Assembly (NCBI GenBank): GCA_900765105.1
Contig: CAAFQM010000022.1
Span: forward strand, 1 to 5,357
Direction: 5' to 3'
Length of the DNA: 5,357 nucleotides
Origin: an uncultured Faecalibacterium sp.
GTDB taxonomy: Bacteria > Bacillota > Clostridia > Oscillospirales > Ruminococcaceae
The position numbers were made by a program, and so were the translations under genes. The notes under the pieces are model-generated. The model did not search any database, was not told where the DNA came from, and saw nothing but the letters and a program-made list of their open reading frames with translations. Below, in pieces: positions 1-5,357 of this stretch; position 1 is the first letter of the stretch; each line of letters begins with the position of its first letter.

Positions 1-483
1 ATGTTCCCCATGATCACCAGCCTGCGGGAGCTGCAGGACGCCAAGGCTGTTCTGGAAGAGTGCCGCGCCGAGCTGACCGCCGAGGGCGTGAAGATGGGAC
101 AGAACATTGAGGTGGGCACCATGATCGAGACTCCTGCCGCCGTGCTGATCGCCGACGAGCTGGCTGCTGAGTGCGACTTCTTCTCCATCGGCACCAACGA
201 CCTGACCCAGTACACCTGTGCGCTGGACCGCCAGAACGCAAAGCTGGAGCCGTTCTTCAACCCGCACCATCCCGCTGTGCTGCGCGCCATCAAGATGACC
301 ATTGAGGCCGGCCACCGCCATGGCATCTGGGTTGGCATCTGCGGCGAGCTGGGTGCAGACACCGCCCTGACCGAGACCTTCCTGCGCATGGGCGTGGACG
401 AGTTGTCCATGAACGCCAAGAGCATCCTGCCGGTGCGCAAGATCATCCGCAGTGTGGATCTGAGCAAGCCCTCTGAAAAGTAA
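1..483 (+). CDS. ptsI: Phosphoenolpyruvate-protein phosphotransferase (PTS enzyme I), C-terminal part
   Basis: Enzyme I takes phosphate from phosphoenolpyruvate and passes it to HPr, the first step of sugar uptake by the PTS; it acts in the cytoplasm as a dimer. Only the C-terminal PEP-binding barrel is visible. It opens on the MFPMI strand, so the ATG at base 1 is an internal Met and the gene starts outside the window. Visible residues are the IETP motif (E43), GTNDLTQYT (N66, D67) and the catalytic Cys in GICGE (C114). These match E. coli E431, N454, D455 and C502 with a constant offset of 388, so this stretch has no net indel. The protein ends about 27 residues before the E. coli end, soon after the SILPVRKIIR segment, so the last helices are short or missing. 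Pyruvate phosphate dikinase shares this fold, but the GTNDLTQYT spacing and the end favour enzyme I. A hairpin follows the stop codon. Confidence 0.95.
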   Translation: MFPMITSLRELQDAKAVLEECRAELTAEGVKMGQNIEVGTMIETPAAVLIADELAAECDFFSIGTNDLTQYTCALDRQNAKLEPFFNPHHPAVLRAIKMTIEAGHRHGIWVGICGELGADTALTETFLRMGVDELSMNAKSILPVRKIIRSVDLSKPSEK

Positions 484-500
484 AACGATTTACCGTTCCC

Positions 501-544
501 ATCAAAGACCCCGGCAGGGCACACGCTCTGTCGGGGTCTTTGAT
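501..544 (+). terminator. Probable intrinsic terminator after ptsI
   Basis: A 17-bp stem is formed by 501-517 and 528-544 with one G-T pair, closing a 10-nt loop. It begins 17 bases after the ptsI stop codon. The right arm ends in a short T-containing run (TCTTTGATGTT) rather than a clean T tract, so the terminator may be weak or helped by stem stability. The stem is nearly symmetric and could also act on the other strand. It separates ptsI from the promoter at 574-602. Confidence 0.75.
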
Positions 545-573
545 GTTCCGGGGCAAAAGTTTTGCAAAGACAC

Positions 574-602
574 TTTAAAACGGTAAAGCAAAATGCTATA
601 CT
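574..602 (+). promoter_or_regulatory. Sigma-A-type promoter with extended -10, upstream of the metal exporter
   Basis: The -10 is TATACT at 597-602, preceded by TGC at 594-596 to give an extended -10 (TGnTATACT). Seventeen bases upstream lies TTTAAA at 574-579, a 4/6 match to TTGACA. Transcription would start near 608-610, about 50 bases before the ATG at 661. The region between the ptsI hairpin and this site is AT-rich, unlike the genes around it. The -35 lies within a short inverted repeat (573-588). No riboswitch-sized leader is present. Confidence 0.65.
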
Positions 603-650
603 ATAGGATATGACAGGAATCTGGGTATGCAGGAGTCCAGCGCTGCCCGT

Positions 651-656
651 GGAGGA
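651..656 (+). promoter_or_regulatory. Ribosome binding site that decides the start of the metal exporter
   Basis: GGAGGA lies 4 bases before the ATG at 661. The in-frame ATG at 610 has no Shine-Dalgarno sequence and would sit at the predicted transcript start. The 661 start is therefore preferred. Confidence 0.8.
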
Positions 657-660
657 TCTT

Positions 661-1842
661 ATGACACAATTGTTGATTCGTCTTTTTATCCGCCGTCCCG
701 ATCAGGCGCAGGACCCCAATGTACGCACCGCTTACGGCAACCTTGCCGGTGCGGTGGGCATGGTGTGCAACCTGCTGCTGTGTGTCGGCAAGCTGACGGT
801 GGGTACACTGTTCGGCTCCATCGCCATTATGGCGGATGCGCTGAACAACCTCTCGGATGCTTCGTCCAACGTGGTCAGTCTGGTGGGGTTCAAACTGGCG
901 TCCAAAGCACCGGATGCGGAGCACCCCTTCGGCCACGCCCGGTATGAGTATCTGGCCGGGCTGGTGGTCAGCGTGACCATCCTCGGCATCGGCTTTTCGC
1001 TGCTGAAGGAGTCGGCGGTCAAGGTGCTGCACCCCACGCAGGTGGTGTTCAGCTGGCTGACCGTGGCGGTGCTGGCGGCATCCATCCTTGTCAAGCTTTG
1101 GATGAGCGGGTTCAACCGCACCATCGGCCGCATCATCCAATCTGAAACGCTCATCGCCACGGCTGCCGACAGCCGCAACGATGTGTTGAGCACCGGTGCT
1201 GTGCTCATCGCTACCATCCTGTGCCACCTGACCGGCTGGAACGTTCTGGATGGTCTGATGGGCGTGGGAGTGGCCGTGTTCATCCTGATCTCCGGCTGGG
1301 GCCTTGTGATGGACACCCTCAGCCCGCTGCTGGGCGAAAGCCCCAGCGAGGATCTGGTGGATCACATCGAGCAGAAGGTGCTGTCCTATCCCGGCGTGCT
1401 GGGCATGCACGACCTGATGGTGCACGACTACGGCCCGGGCCACCAGTTCGCCTCCCTGCATGTGGAGCTGCCCGCCGAGGAAGACCTGCTGGAAGCCCAC
1501 GACCTGATCGACAACATCGAGCGGGACTTCATGAAGAACGACCGGCTCATGGTCACCATCCACTATGACCCCATCGTCACCTCGGACGCCGCTGTGGGCG
1601 TGCTGCGTGCCCGTCTGACCGAAAGGCTGCGCCAGATGGACCCGGCGCTTTCGCTGCACGATCTGCGTATCGTGCCGGGCAAGACCCACACCAACGTGCT
1701 GTTTGATCTGGTGCTGCCCGCCGGCTATACCGGGGATCAGGTGGAGCTGCTTTCACAGCTGGAGCAGTTCATCAAGGAGCAGGACCCGACCTACAACTGC
1801 ATCATCAAACTGGAACAGAGCTATACGGCTGCGCACAAATAA
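661..1842 (+). CDS. Cation diffusion facilitator (CDF) family metal exporter, probably Mn2+-type
   Basis: CDF proteins are membrane proton/metal antiporters that expel divalent metals. This one has 393 residues from the ATG at 661. Six membrane segments are readable at roughly 25-46, 51-75, 96-116, 129-147, 161-190 and 194-215. Family marks include LNNLSD in TM2 and HPFGH at 88-92. Site A would be N62 and D66 (TM2) with D170 and D174 (TM5). Zn/Fe exporters such as YiiP carry H in place of D170, and DxxxD in TM5 is typical of Mn2+ CDFs, so Mn2+ is the inferred substrate. The cytoplasmic domain (about 220-305) keeps the YiiP-like metal ligands H250, H267, H280, H301 and D303. A further 85-residue segment (about 310-390) resembles that domain again but has lost most ligands; plain CDFs end near 300. 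It is first in a likely unit with the aminotransferase, 35 bases downstream. The family is certain; the metal is inferred. Confidence 0.93.
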   Translation: MTQLLIRLFIRRPDQAQDPNVRTAYGNLAGAVGMVCNLLLCVGKLTVGTLFGSIAIMADALNNLSDASSNVVSLVGFKLASKAPDAEHPFGHARYEYLAGLVVSVTILGIGFSLLKESAVKVLHPTQVVFSWLTVAVLAASILVKLWMSGFNRTIGRIIQSETLIATAADSRNDVLSTGAVLIATILCHLTGWNVLDGLMGVGVAVFILISGWGLVMDTLSPLLGESPSEDLVDHIEQKVLSYPGVLGMHDLMVHDYGPGHQFASLHVELPAEEDLLEAHDLIDNIERDFMKNDRLMVTIHYDPIVTSDAAVGVLRARLTERLRQMDPALSLHDLRIVPGKTHTNVLFDLVLPAGYTGDQVELLSQLEQFIKEQDPTYNCIIKLEQSYTAAHK

Positions 1843-1863
1843 CGTGCAGAAAATAATAAATCC

Positions 1864-1873
1864 AGGGGGGAAG
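1864..1873 (+). promoter_or_regulatory. Ribosome binding site of the aminotransferase
   Basis: The purine run AGGGGGGAAG ends 4 bases before the ATG at 1878 and fixes this start. The 35-base gap after the exporter stop shows no convincing promoter or terminator, which supports co-transcription. Confidence 0.7.
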
Positions 1874-1877
1874 TATT

Positions 1878-3065
1878 ATGCTGAACGAGACTTACCGCGC
1901 GATGCTCGGCAACAAGAGCGTTATCCGCGAGACCTTTATGTACGGCAAGCAGCGCGCTGCCGAGATCGGATACGAGAATGTGTTCGATTATTCGCTGGGC
2001 AACCCCAGCGTGCCCTGCCCGCCCCAGTTTACCGCCGCCATGCAGGACCTGCTGGCAAACGAAGAGCCGGTCAACCTGCACGGCTACTGCCCCAGTCAGG
2101 GCGACCCGGGCTTCCGCACCGATGTGGCGGCGCATCTGGCAAAGACCTTCGGCCTGCCCTATGAGCAGAAGCATATCTTCCCCACCACCGGTGCGGCGGG
2201 TGCCATTGCCCACGCCATCCGCGCAGTGACCCAGCCCGGTGACGAAGTTCTGACCTTTGCGCCCTACTTCCCGGAGTATGGCCCCTATGTGGCGGGCACC
2301 GGCGCTGTGCTCAAGGTGGTGCCTCCGCAGGCACCCGCCTTCCAGCCCAATCTGGATGCCTTTGAGCAGATGATCGGCGAAAAGACCACCTGCGTGCTCA
2401 TCAACACCCCCAACAACCCCACCGGTGTGGTCTACTCGGCGGAAACGCTGACCCGCATGGCGGACATCCTGACCGAGAAGAGCAAGTTTTTTGGGCACAA
2501 CATCTTCCTCGTCAGCGACGAGCCCTACCGGGATATCGTGTTTGACGGCAAAACGGTGCCCTACCCGGCAGCGTTCTACCCCCATACGCTGACCTGCTTC
2601 TCCTACTCCAAGAGCCTGAGCCTGCCCGGCGAACGTCTGGGCTATGTGGCCGTGCGCCCGGGCTGCGAGGGCGAGGATGTGCTGGTGGACATGATGGCGC
2701 AGATCTCCCGCTTTACCGGCCACAACTGCCCGCCCAGCATCATCCAGCGCGCTGTTGGCCGCTGCCAGGAGGTCACCAGCGACCTGAGCGTCTATGAGAC
2801 CAACATGAATCTGCTGTACGACAAGCTCACAGAACTGGGCTTTGAGGTCGAGCGCCCCGGCGGCACCTTCTATATTTTCCCCAGGGCACTGGAAGAGGAC
2901 GCCAACGCCTTCTGCATGAAGGCGCGGGAGTTCGATCTGCTGCTGGTGTCCAGCGATACCTTTGGTGTCAAGGGCTATGTGCGCCTTGCCTACTGCATCG
3001 ACACCGAAAAGGTGGAGCGCAGCCTGCCGGCACTGGAAAAACTGGCGGCCGCCTACCGCAAATAA
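1878..3065 (+). CDS. Pyridoxal phosphate-dependent aminotransferase, class I/II (aspartate aminotransferase fold)
   Basis: This cytoplasmic fold-type I PLP enzyme moves an amino group between an amino acid and a 2-oxo acid. Its 395 residues are a normal full length. Visible marks, in order: the TGAAGA cofactor-phosphate loop (104-109), NTPNNPTG (176-183) with N180 contacting PLP, SDEPYRD with D214 for the pyridine nitrogen and Y217, SYSKSLSLPGERLGY with the Schiff-base lysine K245 and phosphate-binding R253, and GYVRLAY with R369, which binds the substrate carboxylate. All catalytic positions are intact. The amino acid substrate cannot be read from the sequence, because this group includes aspartate, alanine, aromatic and other enzymes. 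The next gene, icd, makes 2-oxoglutarate, so a 2-oxoglutarate/glutamate partner is plausible but inferred. The purine-rich ribosome binding site at 1864-1873 supports the start. Confidence 0.95.
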   Translation: MLNETYRAMLGNKSVIRETFMYGKQRAAEIGYENVFDYSLGNPSVPCPPQFTAAMQDLLANEEPVNLHGYCPSQGDPGFRTDVAAHLAKTFGLPYEQKHIFPTTGAAGAIAHAIRAVTQPGDEVLTFAPYFPEYGPYVAGTGAVLKVVPPQAPAFQPNLDAFEQMIGEKTTCVLINTPNNPTGVVYSAETLTRMADILTEKSKFFGHNIFLVSDEPYRDIVFDGKTVPYPAAFYPHTLTCFSYSKSLSLPGERLGYVAVRPGCEGEDVLVDMMAQISRFTGHNCPPSIIQRAVGRCQEVTSDLSVYETNMNLLYDKLTELGFEVERPGGTFYIFPRALEEDANAFCMKAREFDLLLVSSDTFGVKGYVRLAYCIDTEKVERSLPALEKLAAAYRK

Positions 3066-3078
3066 CTGCCTGCCCGCT

Positions 3079-3101
3079 CCCGCGGCGCATGGCGGCGCGG
3101 G
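3079..3101 (+). other. GC-rich stem-loop between the aminotransferase and icd
   Basis: CCCGCGGCGC (3079-3088) and GCGGCGCGGG (3092-3101) can pair as a 10-bp stem with one G-G mismatch and a 3-base loop. No T tract follows on either strand, so it is not a classic terminator. It could slow RNA decay or polymerase between the two genes, or simply reflect base composition. Confidence 0.4.
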
Positions 3102-3123
3102 GCTGAGGATAGAAAAAACCATC

Positions 3124-3136
3124 AGAGAGGAAAGGG
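3124..3136 (+). promoter_or_regulatory. Ribosome binding region of icd
   Basis: The purine run AGAGAGGAAAGGG ends 9 bases before the ATG at 3146. It is the only Shine-Dalgarno-like stretch near this start. An earlier in-frame start would not fit the N-terminus of the family. Confidence 0.6.
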
Positions 3137-3145
3137 AACCCTGCT

Positions 3146-4357
3146 ATGGAAAAGATCAAAATGACCACGCCCCTCGTCGAGATGGACGGCGACGAAATGA
3201 CCCGCATCCTGTGGAAGATGATCAAGGATGAACTGATTTTGCCGTTTGTGGACCTCAAGACCGAGTACTATGATCTCGGCCTGCCCAACCGCGACGCCAC
3301 CGCCGACAAGGTGACCATGGACGCTGCCCTCGCCAACAAGAAATACGGCGTTTCGGTCAAGTGCGCCACCATCACTCCCAACGCCCAGCGCGTGGACGAG
3401 TACAAGCTGCATGAGATGTGGAAAAGCCCTAACGGCACCATCCGTGCCGTACTGGACGGCACTGTGTTCCGTGCGCCCATCATGATCGACTGCGTGAAGC
3501 CGGTGGTCAAGAACTGGAAAAAGCCCATCACCATCGCCCGCCACGCCTACGGCGACGTGTACAAGTGCACCGAGTTCCGCATCCCGGGTGCCGGCAAGGC
3601 AGAGCTGGTGTTCACCGGGGCGGACGGCACTGAGCAGCGCGCGACTGTGTTCGACTTTGAGGGTGCCGGTGTCCTGCAGGGACAGTACAACAAGGACGAT
3701 TCCATCCGCAGCTTCGCCCGCAGCTGCTTCAACTATGCTCTGGACGTGAAGCAGGATCTGTGGTTCGGCGCAAAGGATACCATCTCCAAGAAGTATGACC
3801 ACACCTTCAAGGATATCTTCCAGGAGACCTATGATGCCGAGTACAAGGAAAAGTTCGAAGCAGCCGGGATCACCTACTTCTACAGTCTCATCGATGACAT
3901 CGTTGCCCGTGTTATCCGCAGCGAGGGCGGCTTTGTCTGGGCCTGCAAGAACTACGACGGCGATGTCATGAGCGATATGGTGTCCACGGCCTTCGGCTCT
4001 CTGGCTATGATGACCAGCGTTCTGGTCAGCCCGGACGGCAAGTACGAATACGAGGCCGCCCACGGCACTGTGACCCGCCATTACTATAAGTATCTGAAGG
4101 GCGAAAAGACCTCCACCAACCCCATGGCCACCATCTTTGCATGGTCCGGTGCGCTGAAGAAGCGCGGCGAGCTGGACAAGCTGCCTGAGCTGGTAAAGTT
4201 CGGCGAAGCACTGGAAGCTGCCAGCCTGCAGACTCTGAACGACGGCATCATGACCAAGGATCTGTGTGCACTGGCAGAGGGCATCACGCCCACCGCCGTG
4301 GACAGCGAAGGCTTCATCAAGGCTATCCGCACCCGTCTGGAAGCAAAACTGGCCTGA
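3146..4357 (+). CDS. icd: NADP-dependent isocitrate dehydrogenase, eukaryotic-type homodimeric (type II)
   Basis: The enzyme oxidatively decarboxylates isocitrate to 2-oxoglutarate and makes NADPH, in the cytoplasm as a homodimer. The 403-residue protein is close to human IDH1 rather than E. coli Icd. Up to about residue 140 the numbering coincides: T77, S94 in SPNGTIR, R100, R109, R132 in RHAYGD, and Y139. The other key residues follow with a small offset: K210 (IDH1 K212), D250 (D252), D273 and D277 (D275, D279), and the NADP-binding R311-H312 in HGTVTRH (R314-H315). All catalytic, metal and substrate residues are present, and the R-H pair supports NADP over NAD. It follows the aminotransferase by 80 bases with no clear promoter between, so it is probably the last gene of the exporter unit, ending at the hairpin 4378-4419. 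The likely role is supplying 2-oxoglutarate for glutamate synthesis; this is inferred. Confidence 0.97.
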   Translation: MEKIKMTTPLVEMDGDEMTRILWKMIKDELILPFVDLKTEYYDLGLPNRDATADKVTMDAALANKKYGVSVKCATITPNAQRVDEYKLHEMWKSPNGTIRAVLDGTVFRAPIMIDCVKPVVKNWKKPITIARHAYGDVYKCTEFRIPGAGKAELVFTGADGTEQRATVFDFEGAGVLQGQYNKDDSIRSFARSCFNYALDVKQDLWFGAKDTISKKYDHTFKDIFQETYDAEYKEKFEAAGITYFYSLIDDIVARVIRSEGGFVWACKNYDGDVMSDMVSTAFGSLAMMTSVLVSPDGKYEYEAAHGTVTRHYYKYLKGEKTSTNPMATIFAWSGALKKRGELDKLPELVKFGEALEAASLQTLNDGIMTKDLCALAEGITPTAVDSEGFIKAIRTRLEAKLA

Positions 4358-4377
4358 TTTACAGTGACATAAAATAA

Positions 4378-4419
4378 AAAACCGGAACCGTAGCCAACAT
4401 AGCTTACGGTTCCGGTTTT
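4378..4419. terminator. Bidirectional intrinsic terminator between icd and aroD
   Basis: A perfect 15-bp stem, AAAACCGGAACCGTA (4378-4392) with its complement (4405-4419), closes a 12-base loop. On the + strand it is followed by TTTTGTCATTTTT. On the - strand the A-rich run at 4371-4381 becomes a T tract. It sits 20 bases after the icd stop and 14 bases beyond the aroD stop, so it can end both convergent transcripts. Confidence 0.92.
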
Positions 4420-4433
4420 GTCATTTTTGGGGG

Positions 4434-5189
4434 TTACAACTGCAAGGCGTCCAGTACCTCATTCACCACGTCCAGCGGCACCTGACCCGGCGCGCTGGCC
4501 TGCCCGGGGTTGGCGAAGGTCATGGCCGAGCCAAAGGCTTCCCCGGCCAGACGGCTGACTGCGCCCAGTGCGCCCATGCTCATGGTGATAACCGGCGTTT
4601 CCGGGTGCTGGTCTGCCATCTCGGCAGTGGCAGCCAAAAGCTCCAGCACATCGATGCGGCTCTGAGGCATGACGGCCAGCTTGGGCAGGTCGGCACCGGC
4701 GTGCTGCATCTGCACCATGCGGGAGACAAGCTCTGCCTGCGGAGGCGTTTTCTGGAAGTCGTGGCTGGAACAGACGACCTTTGCTCCGGCGGTGTGGGTG
4801 TCTTTGATCAGCCCGGCCAGATCGGTCCCAGCGGTGAAGAATTCAATGTCGATCAGATCAGCACAATCTGTATCGAGAACGGTACGAATATAACGGAGGT
4901 ACTCTTCATGCGTCAGGCTGACGTTGCCGCCCTCGGCTTTTGTGCGGAAGGTGATGAGAAGCAGCTTATCCTTCAGGGCAACACGCAGCTTTGCCGCACA
5001 GTGTGCAATGACACCAAGATCTTTTGCACCCTCAAACAGGTCAACGCGCCATTCCACGCAATCCGCACATAATGTGGAAAATTCAGCGGTCTTTTCCAGA
5101 ATGGATGCTTCGGTATACTCGACGATGGGAACGATGACTTTGGGGCGGCCTTCTCCGATGCGGCAGCCGCGGACAGAAATGCAGGACAT
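4434..5189 (-). CDS. aroD: 3-dehydroquinate dehydratase, type I
   Basis: The enzyme dehydrates 3-dehydroquinate to 3-dehydroshikimate, step three of the shikimate pathway, through a Schiff base; it is a cytoplasmic TIM barrel. The 251 residues match the usual length of about 252. Active-site positions fall at the same numbers as in E. coli/Salmonella AroD: E46 and R48 in EWRVD, R82, the general base H143 in SSHDFQKTP, the Schiff-base lysine K170 in PKLAVMP, R213 in SMGALGAVSRLAGE, and S232 and Q236 in SAPGQ. Nothing essential is missing. The start is supported by AGGAGAG (5195-5201, read on the - strand), 5 bases before the ATG. It stands alone, convergent with icd, with its own promoter at 5240-5268; no other shikimate gene is in view. 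Confidence 0.97.
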   Translation of the reverse strand: MSCISVRGCRIGEGRPKVIVPIVEYTEASILEKTAEFSTLCADCVEWRVDLFEGAKDLGVIAHCAAKLRVALKDKLLLITFRTKAEGGNVSLTHEEYLRYIRTVLDTDCADLIDIEFFTAGTDLAGLIKDTHTAGAKVVCSSHDFQKTPPQAELVSRMVQMQHAGADLPKLAVMPQSRIDVLELLAATAEMADQHPETPVITMSMGALGAVSRLAGEAFGSAMTFANPGQASAPGQVPLDVVNEVLDALQL

Positions 5190-5194
5190 GGCAG

Positions 5195-5201
5195 CTCTCC
5201 T
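5195..5201 (-). promoter_or_regulatory. Ribosome binding site of aroD
   Basis: Read on the - strand this is AGGAGAG, 5 bases before the ATG at 5189. It is preceded by an AT-rich leader of about 30 bases. Confidence 0.8.
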
Positions 5202-5228
5202 TATATATAGATATAGAAAATGGATAAT

Positions 5229-5246
5229 GTATCATAACCATGATAC
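5229..5246. promoter_or_regulatory. Operator-like inverted repeat over the aroD -10 and start site
   Basis: GTATCAT-AACC-ATGATAC is a perfect 7-bp inverted repeat with a 4-base centre. It contains the -10 hexamer and reaches just past the predicted start (near 5233), so only part of it would be transcribed. A DNA-binding site for a dimeric regulator is therefore likelier than an RNA hairpin. The regulator is unknown. Confidence 0.5.
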
Positions 5247-5268
5247 GTTGTGCCCGCCTGCTTGTCAA
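5240..5268 (-). promoter_or_regulatory. Sigma-A promoter of aroD
   Basis: On the - strand a consensus -35, TTGACA (5268-5263), is followed after exactly 17 bases by TATCAT (5245-5240), a 5/6 match to the -10 consensus. The start would be near 5233, leaving a leader of about 44 bases. Both boxes overlap palindromes, described separately, which suggests control by a repressor. Confidence 0.8.
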
Positions 5269-5278
5269 GCAAGCAAAA

Positions 5279-5316
5279 CGGGCTTTGCCCGCCGCAGCTG
5301 CTGTGCAGCTGCGGCG
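5279..5316 (-). terminator. Two adjacent GC-rich hairpins, possible terminator of an upstream - strand gene
   Basis: Bases 5290-5301 and 5305-5316 form a perfect 12-bp stem (CGCCGCAGCTGC arm) with a 3-base loop. Next to it, sharing two bases, CGGGC (5279-5283) and GCCCG (5287-5291) form a 5-bp hairpin. Read on the - strand, the small hairpin is followed by TTTTGCTTG, as in a weak intrinsic terminator. The aroD -35 box begins 6 bases beyond that T run. The pair could also be a copy of a repeated intergenic palindrome; only a genome-wide comparison would tell. Confidence 0.5.
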
Positions 5317-5324
5317 CTGGGGCC

Positions 5325-5357
5325 TTACGGTTTGCTGCCGTTTTCGGGATACGCAAA
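5325..5357 (-). CDS. Possible C-terminal tail of a - strand gene beyond the window
   Basis: Read from the right edge on the - strand, one frame gives FAYPENGSKP and then TAA at 5327-5325. The hairpin pair at 5279-5316 begins 8 bases after that stop, as expected for a gene end and its terminator. Ten codons are too few to identify a family or to exclude chance, so this is a weak call resting on position. The stretch could equally be noncoding. Confidence 0.25.
   Translation of the reverse strand, partial: FAYPENGSKP

Noticed and set aside
603..660. Manganese riboswitch (yybP-ykoY type) before the metal exporter
   Set aside because: The leader from the predicted start to the ATG is only about 50 bases, too short for that riboswitch, and no matching structure was seen.
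601..1689. Long - strand open frame of 362 codons opposite the CDF exporter
   Set aside because: It is rich in His, Gln and Gly with no recognisable domain, and lies over a clear CDF gene; GC-rich codon usage keeps the opposite strand open.
1843..1877. Separate promoter for the aminotransferase
   Set aside because: AT-rich bases resemble a -10, but no acceptable -35 lies at the right distance.
1821..3122. Long - strand open frame of 433 codons opposite the aminotransferase
   Set aside because: The + strand encodes a complete aminotransferase with all catalytic residues. The antisense product has no family features.
3122..4081. Long - strand open frame of 319 codons opposite icd
   Set aside because: It is a shadow of icd, with skewed composition and no supporting ribosome binding site or domain.
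4605..5072. + strand open frame of 155 codons opposite aroD
   Set aside because: It lies inside a complete aroD with an intact active site and has no recognisable domain.
5083..5268. - strand frame of 61 codons overlapping the aroD promoter and start
   Set aside because: It would begin at the aroD -35 region, before the predicted transcript start, and overlaps aroD out of frame.

Overview
The window looks like ordinary chromosomal backbone from a GC-rich Gram-positive anaerobe of class Clostridia. A Faecalibacterium/Subdoligranulum-like member of the Oscillospiraceae fits best. That placement is an impression from GC-rich codon usage, strong purine-rich ribosome binding sites and the types of protein present; it was not tested by a database search.

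Layout, left to right. Positions 1-483 (+) are the C-terminal part of PTS enzyme I (ptsI), cut by the window edge and closed by a long hairpin at 501-544. A promoter with an extended -10 element (574-602) then starts a probable three-gene unit on the + strand: a cation diffusion facilitator metal exporter (661-1842), a class I/II PLP-dependent aminotransferase (1878-3065) and a eukaryotic-type homodimeric NADP isocitrate dehydrogenase, icd (3146-4357). A 15-bp hairpin with A/T tracts on both sides (4378-4419) serves this unit and the convergent gene. On the - strand is aroD, type I 3-dehydroquinate dehydratase (4434-5189), with a near-consensus sigma-A promoter (5240-5268) whose -10 lies inside a perfect inverted repeat. 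Beyond it are two adjacent GC-rich hairpins (5279-5316), and possibly the last ten codons of another - strand gene (5325-5357).

How the genes relate. ptsI phosphorylates HPr to drive sugar uptake. icd makes 2-oxoglutarate and NADPH, and the aminotransferase upstream probably uses the 2-oxoglutarate/glutamate pair, so their pairing makes sense for nitrogen assimilation. aroD serves the shikimate pathway. The metal exporter looks like a Mn2+-type CDF by its site A residues and has a second, ligand-poor C-terminal domain.

I found no new multi-gene system, mobile element, CRISPR array or RNA gene. The signals most worth checking are regulatory: the operator-like repeat over the aroD promoter, the palindromes around the metal exporter promoter, and the hairpin cluster at the right edge.
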